DNA from: Bacteroidia bacterium
GTDB lineage: Bacteria; Bacteroidota; Bacteroidia; Bacteroidales; Prolixibacteraceae
Direction of reading: 5' to 3'
DNA length: 36,874 bases
Assembly: GCA_026391655.1 (NCBI GenBank)
Contig: JAPLDR010000020.1
Span: 1 to 36,874, forward strand
Part shown: positions 8,507 through 16,546 of the stretch, piece after piece
Position numbering within the stretch: the stretch's first letter is position 1
Layout: each line of letters starts with the position of its first letter
The notes under the pieces: model-generated
Seen by the model: only the letters and a program-made list of their open reading frames with translations
Told to the model about the DNA's origin: nothing
Databases searched by the model: none
Position numbers and translations under genes: made by a program

Positions 8507-8812
8507 CTAGCGTCCGTTTTTCTTCCATTGACCCTTTTTCCAGGATTTACCTTGTGGTGTCGATTGCCAGCTACCTTTCACATATGTCCGACCATTGCCT
8601 GGTTTCGACCAATAGCCATTCCTCTGCACATATACGTGGGTTGGACGGCTATATACCCAGTCGCCATCAATCCAAATATAGTTACTGCTTGGTTGTGCCG
8701 GCCTGGAATATTCAACGTATGCCGGTTCGGTTGTAACGTACCCGGTTGTGCTGCAGGCATTCAATAACAATAATATTCCTGCCAGACTGATTAAAAGAAT
8801 AAATTTTTTCAT
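8507..8812 (-). CDS. YXWGXW-repeat lipoprotein
   Basis: A 101-aa lipoprotein. Residues 1-19 are a signal peptide and LLNAC supplies the lipobox, with Cys20 as the lipidated residue. The mature part carries repeated aromatic motifs of the YXWGXW type (WIDGDWVY, NGYWSK, KGSWQS, KGQW). Proteins with these repeats are common outer-membrane-associated lipoproteins of unknown function. Monocistronic, with the hairpin at 8451-8485 behind it and promoter module site C in front. Confidence 0.85.
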   Translation of the reverse strand: MKKFILLISLAGILLLLNACSTTGYVTTEPAYVEYSRPAQPSSNYIWIDGDWVYSRPTHVYVQRNGYWSKPGNGRTYVKGSWQSTPQGKSWKKGQWKKNGR

Positions 8813-8850
8813 TTTGCTTCGTTTAACGCCGTGAATGAGTTTTCACGAAA

Positions 8851-8921
8851 CAAAGTTGAGTTCTTTAATTCCGGAAAGCGTTACACAATTACAATGAAGA
8901 GTTACATCATTCACACATTTT
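8851..8921 (-). promoter_or_regulatory. Promoter module site C (upstream of YXWGXW lipoprotein)
   Basis: Read on the minus strand from 8921: AAAATGTGTGAATGATGTAA, spacer, TGTGTAAC, 20 bases, TCAACTTTG ending at 8851, 38 bp before the lipoprotein ATG. The outer box overlaps the last codons of the AraC-family gene. Confidence 0.82.
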
Positions 8922-9471
8922 CGAGTGGTTTGCGCCTTTTTAGCCTGAGATGCTTATAGTTGGAAGGAGTTAGTCCTGTCATTTTTTTAAATTGATTCGA
9001 CAGATGGGCGACACTGCTGTAATGCATCTTATTGGAAATTTCGGTAAGACTGTATTCATTATACACGAGAAATTCCTTTACCCGCTCAATTTTGTGGGTG
9101 AGAAAAAAATGTTCTATAGTTGTGCCCTGTTTCTCTGAAAAAAGGTTTGCCAAATAGGTATAGTCGTAATTAAGTCTTTCACTTAGGTAATCAGAGAGGT
9201 TCACTTTAGGCTGTTCTTCTGAATAATGGACTAAATTAACGATCGTATTTTTTATTTTTTCAATCAGCATACTTTTCTTTTCATCCAATAGTCCGAGCCC
9301 CGATTTATTTAAATTGATATTTAGGAGGTTATGCTGTACTACCGAGATATTCTCCATAATTTCAACTTCACCCAACTCTACGATAATGTAATGCAATCCA
9401 AGTTTTTCAAGTTCGGATTTCACAATCATTTTGCAGCGATTGCTCACCATATTTTTGATGTAGAGTTTCAT
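8911..9471 (-). CDS. Small AraC-family transcriptional regulator
   Basis: A 186-aa protein. Residues about 90-180 form an AraC-type double helix-turn-helix: DYLSERLNYDYTYLANLF is the first, EISNKMHYSSVAHLSNQF the second, followed by KKMTGLTPSNYK. The N-terminal about 70 residues (KNMVSNRCKMIVKSELEKLG, then VELGEVEI) resemble a ferredoxin-like heavy-metal-associated fold in which the first Cys of CxxC is Ser10 and only Cys13 remains; that resemblance is inference. It lies downstream of the CheB-CheR-PAS and PAS genes, 104-bp gap, with TTACTTTA as a possible -7 element of its own. It is the best local candidate to bind the four promoter modules. Confidence 0.88.
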   Translation of the reverse strand: MKLYIKNMVSNRCKMIVKSELEKLGLHYIIVELGEVEIMENISVVQHNLLNINLNKSGLGLLDEKKSMLIEKIKNTIVNLVHYSEEQPKVNLSDYLSERLNYDYTYLANLFSEKQGTTIEHFFLTHKIERVKEFLVYNEYSLTEISNKMHYSSVAHLSNQFKKMTGLTPSNYKHLRLKRRKPLENV

Positions 9472-9517
9472 TCTATGCTAGTTAGAGTAAAGTAATGTTT
9501 AAAAGAAGCATTGAGGC

Positions 9518-9568
9518 AGAAGTCCGAAGTTTCAGCTCCCTTTCTTCGATCTTCCGACTTCCGGTTTC
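9518..9568. repeat. Short repeat tract related to that at 10175-10205
   Basis: GAAGTCCGAAGTTTC and CTTCCGACTTCCGG occur here, and GAAGACCGAAGTTCGGAGTC occurs at about 10180. Such GAAG-CCGAAGT motifs are scattered through Bacteroidota intergenic DNA. They indicate non-coding DNA here and help to choose the start of the PAS gene. Confidence 0.45.
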
Positions 9569-9574
9569 CGTATT

Positions 9575-10159
9575 TCACATATTCTCTTTTTTGAAGTCTG
9601 AAATATCAACCACCGACAGAAGGCATTTCCTGTCATCGCCAGTAACAATGCCTTCCATGTATACATCACATAAAGGATTATTGTCATAACCAAGCATCAC
9701 TTTGCAAGAATATTTCACATTACTGGCAAAAACTTTACTGAAAAAATTGTTAAATACAGGCCTCGATTCATCTGAAACATATAGCTTAAAGTTGCTGTTT
9801 ACCAGGCTAAAACGTCTATCGCCAAGCATTTCGGCACCAGTAAAGTTCAACTCGCAGATACTACCTTCTGAATCGAGTGTAAAATAGCCCATAGGTGCAA
9901 AATCGTATAACAACGTGTATTTATTAAGCGCTGTTTCAGCTGTTTCATATGCCTGATGCAACGCTTCGTTCTGCAACTCCAATTCTATCTGGTGCACCTG
10001 AAGTTCGTGCAATAGCTTTTTCGCGTCAGCTTCTATAACAGCCTTGGCTATTTTTTTTTTTTTTTTTTTCAGCTGTTCTTCGGCTTTCTTGCGCAGCATT
10101 TCGGCATCTGTAAAATCCAGTTCTTCGTTATTCATAGTTTTGAAATTATAGTTATTCAT
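9575..10159 (-). CDS. PAS-domain sensor protein without output domain
   Basis: About 194 aa from the chosen start. An N-terminal charged helix or coiled coil (LKKKKKKIAKAV, then HELQVHQIELELQNEAL) precedes one PAS domain (about YDFAPMGYFTLDSEGSI to LLSVVDISDFK). No kinase, cyclase or DNA-binding domain follows, so it may act as a signal-binding partner of the CheB-CheR-PAS protein encoded directly upstream. The frame stays open to 10234, but those 25 codons coincide with an intergenic repeat. I therefore prefer the ATG at 10159 (MNNYNF); 10135 (MNNEEL) is also possible. A run of 19 A inside the gene encodes the Lys tract. Confidence 0.78.
   Translation of the reverse strand: MNNYNFKTMNNEELDFTDAEMLRKKAEEQLKKKKKKIAKAVIEADAKKLLHELQVHQIELELQNEALHQAYETAETALNKYTLLYDFAPMGYFTLDSEGSICELNFTGAEMLGDRRFSLVNSNFKLYVSDESRPVFNNFFSKVFASNVKYSCKVMLGYDNNPLCDVYMEGIVTGDDRKCLLSVVDISDFKKENM
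10051..10069. repeat. 19-base homopolymer (A tract on coding strand)
   Basis: Nineteen consecutive T on the plus strand lie inside the PAS gene, encoding six Lys codons plus the first base of an Ile codon. Tracts of this length are prone to replication or transcription slippage, which would shift the frame before the PAS domain. Confidence 0.9.
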
Positions 10160-10235
10160 TGCTTTTGCGAAAATTGTTTGAAGACCGAAGTTCGGAGTCC
10201 GAAATTTGTCTTCCGCCTTTACTCTTCCCCTCAAA

Positions 10236-13172
10236 TCATGGCAGAACCGTTTTTTTTGTAAAGATAATCATTCCTGTTACCATCTTCAGGTTGTTGAGCA
10301 GTATATTGACGAACCATTCAACAACGGATATAGTACCTCCGGCTGTTATTACCTGCATTTTGAATTTGCCATCCGGGACTTTGTTCAGTAGCTTATTCAA
10401 CTCTTTTTCAGTCTTATTTTGCACCGCTTTAGGAATAAACATCTGAATAAAATTTTGGTTTATTACATCTTCACGTTTTTTGCCGAAAAATTTTTCGGCC
10501 TCTGGATTAAACTCTAATATTTTAGAGTTGGTCGATAACTTAATGATCACATCGGAGGATGAATTTAATAGCAATCGGTGTATCTGCCCAGTTTCGTGTA
10601 ACTCTACTTCCAACTGCTTGATATCCGAGGTGTTGATAAAAGTGATGACCAGGCCGTCTATTCTGTCGTCGAAAGTGCGGTAAGGCATAATGCGAATGGA
10701 AAACCAACGCCCGTCTTTGGTGGAAATTTGTTTTTGTATAAATATGAGTGTCCTTAATACTTCGAGGGCATCGGCAGCCAATTCGGGGTAAACAAGGTCG
10801 GAAACCTGATCGGTAAAAGGCCGTCCTATATCGCTTTTTATAAGTTTAAAAATTTTGGTTGCCTGAATGGTAAAGCGACGGATATTCAATTCTTTGTCGA
10901 GAAACAACGTAGCAATATCGGTGCTGTTGAGCAGGTTTTTCATATCATTGTTCACACGCGAAAATTCATCCACTTTCGACTGTAATTCAACGTTCACCGT
11001 TTGAAGTTCTTCGTTCAGGCTTTGCATTTCTTCCTCTGATGTTGTAAGTTCTTCATTGGTTGATTGTAGTTCTTCGTTGGTCGATTGTAATTCCTCGTTG
11101 GTCGATTTCAGTTCTTCCTGCGAAGTCTGCATCTCTTCGAGCATGTTCTGCACCTCTTCACGCGTATCCTGTAACTCTTTCTCCAACTCCTGTTGCCTGA
11201 CACTATTCATCGCTTGTCCCTCATTTTTTTCACGTCGTTTAATGTTATTAATATCAGGCACATCAGTAAAAATTATCATTACCATGCCTTTTAAAGGCTC
11301 CGGTTTATCAATCCATTTAATATTAATATCTAAGGTTTGCGAACCGCCGTTTGTGCCTACTTTGATATTGCGTAAAACCACAGTTTCTTTATTAATTATA
11401 GCTTTACGGAAGGCGACAGGAAATTCGATGCGCAATCCTTCGCGTAACATTGCAAAAATATTCAGGTTTGCTTTACCAACCGCCGGCTCGAGATATTTTC
11501 CCGTACGTCCGCTGATATAAATGATGTCGCCATTTTCGTTCACCAAAACCCCGGGAGGTGAAAACTGTTGCAACAACAGTTGATCGGCAAGCGTTTGAAT
11601 ATTCTGGTGTGATATGGCAGGTATTTGTTTTTCAATATTGGTTGGTTTGGTTCGGGAAAATGAAGAGGGAAAATCGAATAATTCAGGCATCTGAATACTA
11701 ACTGAGCGCTTATAAATTTTCAATTTGGTATCCAGGGCTGTAAAAAAATGACTCTGCTTTCCGAGTGTTTCAGCGCTGCCAAGCAGCATAATTCCTTCGG
11801 GATTCATACTATAGTAAAACAGCCCGAGCAATTTTTTTTGCAACTCGGCATCCATGTAAATAAGCAGATTGCGGCACGAAAGAATATCAATCCTGGTAAA
11901 AGGCGGATGCAAGACAATGTTGTGTTTTGCAAACACAACCATCTCCCTTATTTCAGTATTGAGGCGATAGCCTTCGTTTGTTTTAATAAAAAAGCGGTTC
12001 AAACGATTTGGTGATACATCGGCAGCAATATTTGAAGGAAACATGCCCTTTCGGGCTGTCTCAATCGCTTCATTATTGAGATCGGTGGCAAATATCTGTA
12101 ATGAAATTCCTCTGTGCGGATTGATTTTTTCAAGCGCTTCCTTAAAAAGGATAGCTAATGAATACGCCTCTTCTCCCGTTGAACAACCTGGTATCCACGC
12201 CCGTACTATTGAACCTTCCTGGTGGTTGGCAATAATAGCCGGAATAAATGTCTCTTCCAACTTTTCCCATACGATAGCATCGCGAAAAAAATTGGTTACG
12301 CCAATCAACAATTCTCTGAAAAGAATTTCCACTTCCTTAGGATTTTCCTGCAAAAAGTGAACGTATGAAGTTATTTTATCAATTTTGTGGACGCCCATAC
12401 GTCTTTCAATTCGGCGATACACCGTATTTTTTTTATACAACGAAAAGTCGTTACCGGTATGGGTTCGCAGTAAAATGATAATTTTTTCGAGAGCGCTTTG
12501 GTCTTTAATCTCTATCTCCAGGTTTGATTTGACGTCAGGAATATGTTTAAGAAAAGCGATCAGTTTTGCAGGCAACTCATTGGCTGGAGCTACAATATCG
12601 ACTGGCACAGAATCGATGGCATTACGTGGCATACTGTCGTATTTTGCCGTGACAGGGTCCTGGACCATCACTATTCCGTTTTTTTCTTTTATAGCACGGA
12701 TGCCTTTACTACCGTCGGAGCCCATGCCCGTAAGAATGACACCGATACCAAGTTCCTGCCGGTCATCGGCAAGCGAACATAAGAAAAAATCAATCGGAAG
12801 GCGCAGTTGTCTTTCTTCAATTGGTGTGAACAAATGAAGCACCCCATTTAATATAGACATGCTCTTGTTTGGCGGAATTACATACACGCAGTTTGGCTTT
12901 ACTGCCATTCGGTCTTTTACCTTAAAAACTTTCATTTTGGTAATTCGCTGAAGCAACTCCGGTAACATGCCTTTCTGAGTTGGGTCAAGATGTTGGATAA
13001 CCACATACGCCATTCCGCTGTTTTCAGGCACATTTTCAAGGAATTGCTCGAATGCTTCCAGTCCCCCGGCCGACGCTCCTATACAGACTATTGGAAACTG
13101 AACGATATCTGAATCAGATGTTTTTTCTTTTGAAGACACTGCGGATTTCACTTTCATGGTTTTCACACGCAT
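10236..13172 (-). CDS. CheB-CheR-PAS fusion protein
   Basis: 978 aa. Residues about 25-210 are a CheB methylesterase domain with the catalytic triad visible: Ser34 in GASAGG, His61 in QHLDP, Asp153 in MGSDG. About 225-490 is a CheR methyltransferase with its SAM loop GCSTGEEAYS (329-338). A long heptad coiled coil (about 660-740, repeats of STNEELQ) leads into two or three PAS domains that run to the end. There is no receiver domain at the CheB end and no kinase domain, unlike related CheB-CheR-PAS-kinase fusions. No chemoreceptor gene is present in the window, so the methylation target is unknown. Likely co-transcribed with the PAS gene that follows. Confidence 0.92.
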   Translation of the reverse strand: MRVKTMKVKSAVSSKEKTSDSDIVQFPIVCIGASAGGLEAFEQFLENVPENSGMAYVVIQHLDPTQKGMLPELLQRITKMKVFKVKDRMAVKPNCVYVIPPNKSMSILNGVLHLFTPIEERQLRLPIDFFLCSLADDRQELGIGVILTGMGSDGSKGIRAIKEKNGIVMVQDPVTAKYDSMPRNAIDSVPVDIVAPANELPAKLIAFLKHIPDVKSNLEIEIKDQSALEKIIILLRTHTGNDFSLYKKNTVYRRIERRMGVHKIDKITSYVHFLQENPKEVEILFRELLIGVTNFFRDAIVWEKLEETFIPAIIANHQEGSIVRAWIPGCSTGEEAYSLAILFKEALEKINPHRGISLQIFATDLNNEAIETARKGMFPSNIAADVSPNRLNRFFIKTNEGYRLNTEIREMVVFAKHNIVLHPPFTRIDILSCRNLLIYMDAELQKKLLGLFYYSMNPEGIMLLGSAETLGKQSHFFTALDTKLKIYKRSVSIQMPELFDFPSSFSRTKPTNIEKQIPAISHQNIQTLADQLLLQQFSPPGVLVNENGDIIYISGRTGKYLEPAVGKANLNIFAMLREGLRIEFPVAFRKAIINKETVVLRNIKVGTNGGSQTLDINIKWIDKPEPLKGMVMIIFTDVPDINNIKRREKNEGQAMNSVRQQELEKELQDTREEVQNMLEEMQTSQEELKSTNEELQSTNEELQSTNEELTTSEEEMQSLNEELQTVNVELQSKVDEFSRVNNDMKNLLNSTDIATLFLDKELNIRRFTIQATKIFKLIKSDIGRPFTDQVSDLVYPELAADALEVLRTLIFIQKQISTKDGRWFSIRIMPYRTFDDRIDGLVITFINTSDIKQLEVELHETGQIHRLLLNSSSDVIIKLSTNSKILEFNPEAEKFFGKKREDVINQNFIQMFIPKAVQNKTEKELNKLLNKVPDGKFKMQVITAGGTISVVEWFVNILLNNLKMVTGMIIFTKKTVLP

Positions 13173-13364
13173 ATTATAAATAATTTACTCGTATCGTAAA
13201 ACATCAATTATACAACTTTTAATGATTGAAGTATCATGGATGTTTCATGCTCAGTGTTTCTTATTGCCTGTAAATATCGGAATTTATAATTACTCTTTTT
13301 TTAAAACAATCAAAAAAATGTGGTTTTACACAGCTGGATTCGCAAAATGACTCATTAAAAACTC

Positions 13365-13435
13365 AAAATGTGTGAATGATGTAAATTATTCAATAAACTA
13401 TATAACTCTTTTCTCTTTTGTTTTATTCACCTTTG
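13365..13435 (+). promoter_or_regulatory. Promoter module site D (upstream of mlaEFD)
   Basis: On the plus strand from 13365: AAAATGTGTGAATGATGTAA, spacer, TATATAAC, 20 bases, TCACCTTTG ending at 13435, which is 23 bp before the mlaE ATG. It faces the other direction from sites A-C because mlaE is on the plus strand. That the module follows the gene's strand supports a promoter function. Confidence 0.82.
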
Positions 13436-13458
13436 TATCGTAATTATGAGGTAGCTAA

Positions 13459-14253
13459 ATGATTAATTATAAAACCAGAAAATATACAATCTCAAAAGGT
13501 CTTGACGATTACTTTACAGGTATTCACAAGGCCTATATATTTACTGCTCTTTTCTTTAAAGAAGCATTTAAAAGACCTTTTCACCTGCGCGAGGTCATTA
13601 ATCAGTGTTTCGAGGTGGGTTTAAAATCGTTAGCGTTAATATCTCTTACTGGTTTCATTGTAGGTATCGTTTTTACAAAACAGTCGCGTCCTTCACTCGA
13701 GGATTTTGGAGCAACATCATGGCTCCCTTCACTAATTGGCATTGCAATCATTAAAGCGTTGGGGCCATTGGTAACTGCGCTTATTTGTGCCGGCAAAGTA
13801 GGTTCAAGCATAGGAGCAGAACTTGGTTCCATGAGAGTGACCGAGCAAATCGATGCCATGGAAGTATCGGCCATTAATCCGTTTAAATATTTGGTTGTTA
13901 CGCGCGTAATGGCAACAACCATCGCCATACCTGTCCTCGCATTGTATTGCAGTTTTGTTGCGCTGTACGGCTCTTATATAAATGTTCACGCAGAAGAAAC
14001 CGTCAGTATAATCAGTTTTTATCAAAATGCATTTAAAACCATCAACTTTCTTGATATCACTACTGCCGTATTTAAAACAATTGTTTACGGGTTTACGATT
14101 GGCATTGTCGGATGTTACAAAGGATATAATGCCACACAGGGAACGCGTGGTGTAGGTAAAGCAGCCAACCAGGCCGTAGTGCTTGCAATGTTCCTGATAT
14201 TTGTCGAGGAAGTAATGATTGTTCAGGTATCCAATTGGATGCGATATTTTTAA
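13459..14253 (+). CDS. mlaE: MlaE-family lipid ABC transporter permease
   Basis: A 264-aa inner-membrane permease of the MlaE family, with about five hydrophobic segments and the family core LVTALICAGKVGSSIGAELG followed by MRVTEQIDAMEV. In Mla-type systems this subunit forms the membrane part of a complex that moves phospholipids between the membranes. GAGGTAG stands just upstream of the ATG. It opens an operon with the ATPase gene 4 bp downstream and the MCE protein after that. It follows promoter module site D, which links lipid asymmetry or envelope repair to the same control as yceI-usp. Confidence 0.92.
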   Translation: MINYKTRKYTISKGLDDYFTGIHKAYIFTALFFKEAFKRPFHLREVINQCFEVGLKSLALISLTGFIVGIVFTKQSRPSLEDFGATSWLPSLIGIAIIKALGPLVTALICAGKVGSSIGAELGSMRVTEQIDAMEVSAINPFKYLVVTRVMATTIAIPVLALYCSFVALYGSYINVHAEETVSIISFYQNAFKTINFLDITTAVFKTIVYGFTIGIVGCYKGYNATQGTRGVGKAANQAVVLAMFLIFVEEVMIVQVSNWMRYF

Positions 14254-14257
14254 AGTC

Positions 14258-15034
14258 ATGAAAAATTTGAAACAACATATCATCAACACTGAGGAATCGG
14301 TTATTACCATTACCGGATTATATAAGTCGTTTGATGACTTACAGGTTCTGAAGGGTATCGACTTTAACCTTTTCAAAGGCGAAAATATTGCAGTACTCGG
14401 CAAATCGGGAACAGGCAAATCGGTCCTGATAAAAATAATTGTGGGTTTGCTTAAACCCGATCATGGCGAGGTGCTTGTACTGGGGAAACATGTCGATCAG
14501 TTAAAAACAAAAGAATTAGATGCACTTCGATTACGTATTGGATTTTCGTTTCAAAACAGTGCCCTGTACGACAGTATGAATGTTTTTCAGAATCTTGCGT
14601 TTCCGTTAACCATGAATATTAAAAATCTAAGTAAAGGCGAAGTGAAGGATGCCGTTGAAGAGGTGCTGGAGTCGGTAGGTTTAAAAGATAAATTAAAACA
14701 AATGCCATCTGATCTGTCGGGTGGACAACGTAAAAGAATAGGCATTGCACGCACTTTAATTCTTAAACCCGAAATAATGTTGTACGACGAACCCACCTCG
14801 GGACTTGATCCTGTTACTAGCGCAGAAATCAACGAATTGATCAACGAAGTTCAGCAGGAATACAACACCAGTTCGGTTATTATTACACACGACCTCACCT
14901 GTGCTAAAAATACGGGCAACCGGATCGCCCTGATGTTTGATGGTAAGTTTTTAAAAGTCGGAACATTCGCAGAGGTATTCGATACCGATGATGAACAGGT
15001 AAAAGGGTTCTTTAATTACAATTTTATACAATAG
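14258..15034 (+). CDS. mlaF: MlaF-family ABC transporter ATPase
   Basis: 258 aa from the ATG at 14258; the frame is open from a TTG at 14219 that would overlap mlaE, and I reject that start. Walker A GKSGTGKS is at 48-55, the signature LSGGQ at 153-157, Walker B LYDEPTSGLD with D177 and E178, and the switch His in ITHDL. It powers lipid movement through MlaE. Placed between mlaE and the MCE gene, the usual order. Confidence 0.93.
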   Translation: MKNLKQHIINTEESVITITGLYKSFDDLQVLKGIDFNLFKGENIAVLGKSGTGKSVLIKIIVGLLKPDHGEVLVLGKHVDQLKTKELDALRLRIGFSFQNSALYDSMNVFQNLAFPLTMNIKNLSKGEVKDAVEEVLESVGLKDKLKQMPSDLSGGQRKRIGIARTLILKPEIMLYDEPTSGLDPVTSAEINELINEVQQEYNTSSVIITHDLTCAKNTGNRIALMFDGKFLKVGTFAEVFDTDDEQVKGFFNYNFIQ

Positions 15035-15037
15035 ATC

Positions 15038-16015
15038 ATGAACGATTCACCCAATAAACAGGCAGTAATTGTAGGCGTATTTATTTTTTTAGGATTGGTA
15101 TTTCTGCTGGCAGGAATTCTTATTGTAGGCAATATACGCGAAACATTCAACAACAAAATGAGCGTGATTTCAATTTTTGATGATGTGAGTGGTTTGAAAG
15201 AGGGTAATAACGTTTGGTATTCGGGAGTAAAAATAGGTACGGTCAGCAGCCTGAATTTTTTTGGTAAATCTCAGGTAGAAGTTATTCTGAAGGTTGCAAC
15301 AAGAGCACAGCAGTATATTCGTAAAGATGCCAAAGTCAAAATAAGCAGCGATGGAATTATCGGAAATAAAATAATTGTTATTTATGGGGGAACCGATGAT
15401 TTTGCTCAGGTTGAAGAAGGAGATACCTTAGCTGTGGAGAGAACGTTTACTTCTGAGGATGTGATTAATACACTTCAGGATAACAATGAAAACCTGTTGA
15501 CAATCACCTCCAACATTAAAATTCTCACGAACAAATTAGTCGACGGTGAAGGGACCATCGGAAAATTATTGAACGATAGTTCGGTGTATAAAAACATCAA
15601 TGCTGCTACTGCATCACTTCAAAATGCAGCGGTAAAGGCACAGGAATTAGCCGGTTCATTGGCTACTTTCAGTTCTGGTCTCAATAAAAAAGGGACACTG
15701 GCAAACGAATTAACAACTGATACGGTTGTTTTTAATTCGGTTAAAGCCTCTGTTCTGAAATTGCAGCAAATGGCAGATACCGCAAAGGTGTTTATCACAA
15801 ATCTTAAACAGGCAGGCAGTAATCCCAACTCTGCAATTGGGGTATTGCTCCACAACAAAGAAGCAGGAGCTTACTTAAAAGAATCGATGAAGAACCTGGA
15901 GAGCAGTTCCAAAAAATTAGATGCCGACCTCGAAGCTGCACAACACAATTTTTTACTCCGGGGATATTTTAAAAAGAAAGCAAAAACAGCTGAAAAAGAC
16001 TCAATTGGAAAATGA
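15038..16015 (+). CDS. mlaD: MlaD-like MCE-domain protein
   Basis: 325 aa. One N-terminal membrane helix (about 9-30) precedes an MCE domain (about 38-118, from VISIFDDVSGLKEG to NKIIVIYGG) and a long helical C-terminal part (about 130-310). MCE proteins form hexameric rings that shield lipids crossing the periplasm. The helical extension is longer than in E. coli MlaD and suits the tube-forming MCE proteins. No mlaB- or mlaC-like gene follows; Bacteroidota operons often have only EFD. Ends with a terminator at 16024. Confidence 0.92.
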   Translation: MNDSPNKQAVIVGVFIFLGLVFLLAGILIVGNIRETFNNKMSVISIFDDVSGLKEGNNVWYSGVKIGTVSSLNFFGKSQVEVILKVATRAQQYIRKDAKVKISSDGIIGNKIIVIYGGTDDFAQVEEGDTLAVERTFTSEDVINTLQDNNENLLTITSNIKILTNKLVDGEGTIGKLLNDSSVYKNINAATASLQNAAVKAQELAGSLATFSSGLNKKGTLANELTTDTVVFNSVKASVLKLQQMADTAKVFITNLKQAGSNPNSAIGVLLHNKEAGAYLKESMKNLESSSKKLDADLEAAQHNFLLRGYFKKKAKTAEKDSIGK

Positions 16016-16023
16016 TTCAGAGA

Positions 16024-16070
16024 GACCGTCTGAGTATTCAGTTCCATGACACTCACACGGTCATTTCTTT
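16024..16070 (+). terminator. Terminator of the mlaEFD operon
   Basis: GACCGT-c-TGAGT pairs with ACTCA-c-ACGGTC around a 15-base loop, with one C-C mismatch, and is followed by ATTTCTTTTA. It lies 9 bp past the mlaD stop codon. Confidence 0.75.
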
Positions 16071-16148
16071 TACTCCTTATTTTCGGGAGGTGGTGCTTCA
16101 ACTGATGCCGGGCTATTGCTATCCCCGTCGTAGATGATGTTTTCCTCT

Positions 16149-16348
16149 ATTTAGATGAGATGTTACAACGTTTTGATGATCTGCCACTCCTTGTAGGTGA
16201 CATTTCACGCCATATAGATGACTTTTTACGCCGTGTAAATGACATGTTACGCAATATATATGAGTTGTTACGCCGCCGTAGCATTGCATCTAAATGGCGG
16301 AATAAGGCATCTATATTCCGGAACGTGTCCGCGAAATGGTGTTACGAA
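16149..16348. repeat. 21-bp tandem repeat array with an orientation switch
   Basis: Six consecutive units of exactly 21 bp start at 16149, 16170, 16191, 16212, 16233 and 16254, consensus about ATATAGATGACNTGTTACGC. After an 11-bp break, three units in inverted orientation start at 16286, 16307 and 16328 (for example GCATCTAAATGGCGG), again at 21-bp steps. Nothing unique separates units, so this is not CRISPR. One frame translates to an amphipathic heptad pattern, a consequence of the 21-bp period. The rest of 16071-16546 shows no gene. Confidence 0.8.
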
Positions 16349-16546
16349 TCGGATATATGTTGGTGTGATGAAACGGGGCAACGGGTAACATTGCCGAAAT
16401 ATTGGGTGTCGTTTAGTTGTGTTTTAGCGGGGTCACTAACGGTGGCACTATGAATCATTGTCGATTACGGAGTACGTCTCTATCAAGCCGTGAAGAACTT
16501 AATGCGGGCTATAGCACATTAAATACCTACTTAAACGGCAATGTAT

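Noticed and set aside
10160-10234. N-terminal extension of the PAS protein
   Set aside because: These codons lie in an intergenic repeat (GAAGACCGAAGTTCGGAGTC) and have no family counterpart.
5015-13435. FNR/CRP-type sites as explanation of the shared boxes
   Set aside because: The boxes do not contain TTGAT-N4-ATCAA or TGTGA-N6-TCACA symmetry; they are direct repeats at 21 bp, not palindromes.
14219-14257. N-terminal extension of MlaF from a TTG codon
   Set aside because: It would overlap mlaE. The ATG at 14258 fits family length and follows the mlaE stop codon by 4 bp.
16149-16348. CRISPR array or coding heptad-repeat protein (open frame 16160-16453)
   Set aside because: No spacers. The heptad pattern follows from the 21-bp period, the frame continues into the inverted units with no recognisable domain, and the array changes orientation inside it.
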